Source: Peptoniphilus_A sp050943655
Lineage (GTDB): Bacteria > Bacillota > Clostridia > Tissierellales > Peptoniphilaceae
Assembly (NCBI RefSeq): GCF_050943655.1
Contig: NZ_JBMNPQ010000033.1
Coordinates: 1 to 16,127 of the forward strand
Reading direction: 5' to 3'
Length of the DNA: 16,127 bases
In this document: in pieces, positions 14,794 to 16,127 of the stretch
Numbering within the stretch: the first letter of the stretch is position 1
Layout: each line of letters opens with the position of its first letter
Position numbers and translations under genes: made by a program
The notes under the pieces: generated by a model
Told to the model about the DNA's origin: nothing
Databases searched by the model: none
The model's input: only the letters and a program-made list of their open reading frames with translations

Positions 14794-16127
14794 AGACACA
14801 GCCATGGCTTAATACGGGCACAACACCTACACTCCGTCATCCCGAGCGTCAGTCGAGGGATCTGTAGGGTCGCTTCTGCGATGTGCTTTTGTTTTAATGA
14901 GAAAACTTTGAGGGGAAACTCCATTACGCAATTTGGAAAAGGCGATGACACATCGTTTGAATACTTTTAAGATCCTTCGACGCGAAAAATAAATTTTTCT
15001 TGCTCAGGATGACGCATGGTGAGGTGTTATTCCTAAAACACTCTTAAATCTTAAAAATTACTTTTTATTAACTTGTGGCGTAGTTACGACTTACTACGAG
15101 CACCCTTTACACTCCGTCATCCCGAGCGACAGTCGGGGGATCTGTAGGGTCGCTTCTGCGATGTGCTTTCGTTTTAATGAGAAAACTTTGAGGAGAAACT
15201 TCATAACACAACTTGGTAAAGATGACGACACATCGCTTGAATACTTTTAAGATCCCTTCGGCACGAAAAATAAATTTTTCTTGCTCAGGATGACGCCTGA
15301 TGTAGTGTTATTCCTAAAAACACTCTTAAATCTTAAAAATTTCTTTTATTAACTTGTGGAACAGTCATGACTTACTACGGTCATAACCTATACAATTCGT
15401 CATCCCGAGCGTCAGTCGAGGGATCTGTAGGGTCGCTTCTGCGATGTGCTTTTGTTTTAATGAGAAAACTTTGAGGGGAAACTCCATTACGCAATTTGGA
15501 AAAGGCGATGACACATCGTTTGAATACTTTTAAGATCCTTCGACGCGAAAAATAAATTTTTCTTGCTCAGGATGACGCCTGATGGGGGGTGTTATTCCTA
15601 AAACACTCTTAAATCAAAAAAATTACTTTCTATTATTTTTTGTCATAACACTTACACTCTGTCATCCCGAGCGTCAGTCTAGGGATCTGTAGGGTCGCTT
15701 TTGCGATGTGTTTTCGCTTTAATGAGAAAACTTAGAGGAGAAACTTCATAACGCAACTTGGTAAAGACGATGACACATCGCTTGAATACCTTGCAGATCC
15801 TTCGACGCGAAAAATAAATTTTTCTTGCTCAGGATGACGCCTGATGTGGTGTTATTTCTAAAACACTCTTAAATATTAAAAATTACTTTTATTAACTTGC
15901 GGCACAGTCATGACTTTCTACGGTCATAACCTCTACACTCTGTCATCCCGAGCGTCAGTCGAGGGATCTGTAGGGTCGCTTCTGCGATGTGTTTTCGTTT
16001 TAAAGAGAAAACTTTGAGGAGAAACTCCAAAGCACAATTTGGAAAAGACGATGACACATCGCTTGAATACTTTGCAGATCCTTCGGCGCGAAAAATAAAT
16101 TTTTCTTGCTCAGGATGACGCCTGATG
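14794..16127. repeat. Tandem array of five palindromic elements, continuing past the window
   Basis: Five elements of 178-179 bp at 14836-15013, 15116-15294, 15399-15576, 15661-15838 and 15942-16119 alternate with spacers of 102, 104, 84 and 103 bp. A partial spacer precedes the first (from about 14794). Each element starts GTCATCCCGAGCG and ends CTCAGGATGAC, a perfect 7-bp terminal inverted repeat with further pairing inside: GAGGGATCT with AGATCCTTC, GCGATGTG with CACATCG, and a perfect GAAAAAT-AA-ATTTTTC palindrome near the right end. Every spacer holds a GTGTT...AACAC stem, and most carry an ATGAC...GTCAT pair. The whole segment lacks a credible gene: open frames here are short and not conserved between copies. 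It looks like a tandemly amplified MITE/REP-like element. Confidence 0.9.

Noticed and set aside
14751..14970. Overlapping 66- and 68-codon frames at the start of the repeat array
   Set aside because: They are on both strands of repeat sequence, are not preserved in the other copies and have no ribosome binding site.
14836..16127. CRISPR or tRNA/rRNA cluster
   Set aside because: The spacers are themselves repeated, the units are 178 bp palindromic elements, and no cloverleaf or rRNA signature is visible.

Overview
The window comes from a low-GC, AT-rich Gram-positive anaerobe. The evidence is strong AGGAGG-type ribosome binding sites, two T-box riboswitches, a manganese-type leader, U-tract terminators and an A/T-rich codon choice. 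The gene repertoire (copper-amine-oxidase N-domain surface protein, MoxR/VWA pair, AzgA-type purine permease) would fit Tissierellia/Peptoniphilaceae-type cocci or a related clostridial lineage. That placement is inference, not something read directly from a marker gene.

Layout: 1-253 is the N-terminus of an IS110-family transposase running leftward off the window. Its leader (about 254-480) has the position and structure expected of the element end that carries a bridge RNA. 538-1758 is a secreted protein with a copper amine oxidase-like N-domain and a duplicated C-terminal domain. A shared bidirectional terminator separates it from a leftward two-gene operon (4407-1800) encoding a MoxR-type AAA+ ATPase and a VWA/MIDAS protein of the NorQ/NorD style. 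Divergent from that operon is a consensus sigma-A promoter, a T-box leader and the arginine genes argG-argH (4792-7418). A second promoter and a T-box with a readable serine (UCC) specifier precede serS (7712-9004).

The 9005-10047 gap has no gene but is dense in structure: a 227-nt near-continuous inverted repeat, a 142-bp tandem repeat in 2.6 copies, then a promoter and a yybP-ykoY-like (Mn2+) riboswitch. This riboswitch controls a 900-residue P2A cation ATPase (10048-12750). An AzgA/PbuG-type purine permease (12949-14274) and a small four-TM protein of unknown function (14277-14747) form the last operon. From about 14794 to the window edge there is a tandem array of five 178-179 bp palindromic elements separated by 84-104 bp spacers. 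The array carries the same terminal motif (GTCAT[C/T]C...) as the 142-bp repeat, so the two arrays look like members of one repeat family.

How it works together: three transcription units (argGH, serS, the cation ATPase) are each controlled by premature termination in the leader. The inputs are uncharged tRNA in two cases and, by inference, Mn2+ in the third. None of the protein genes forms an obvious new defence or biosynthetic system. The least-explained material is non-coding: the IS110 leader, the giant hairpin and the two related repeat arrays.
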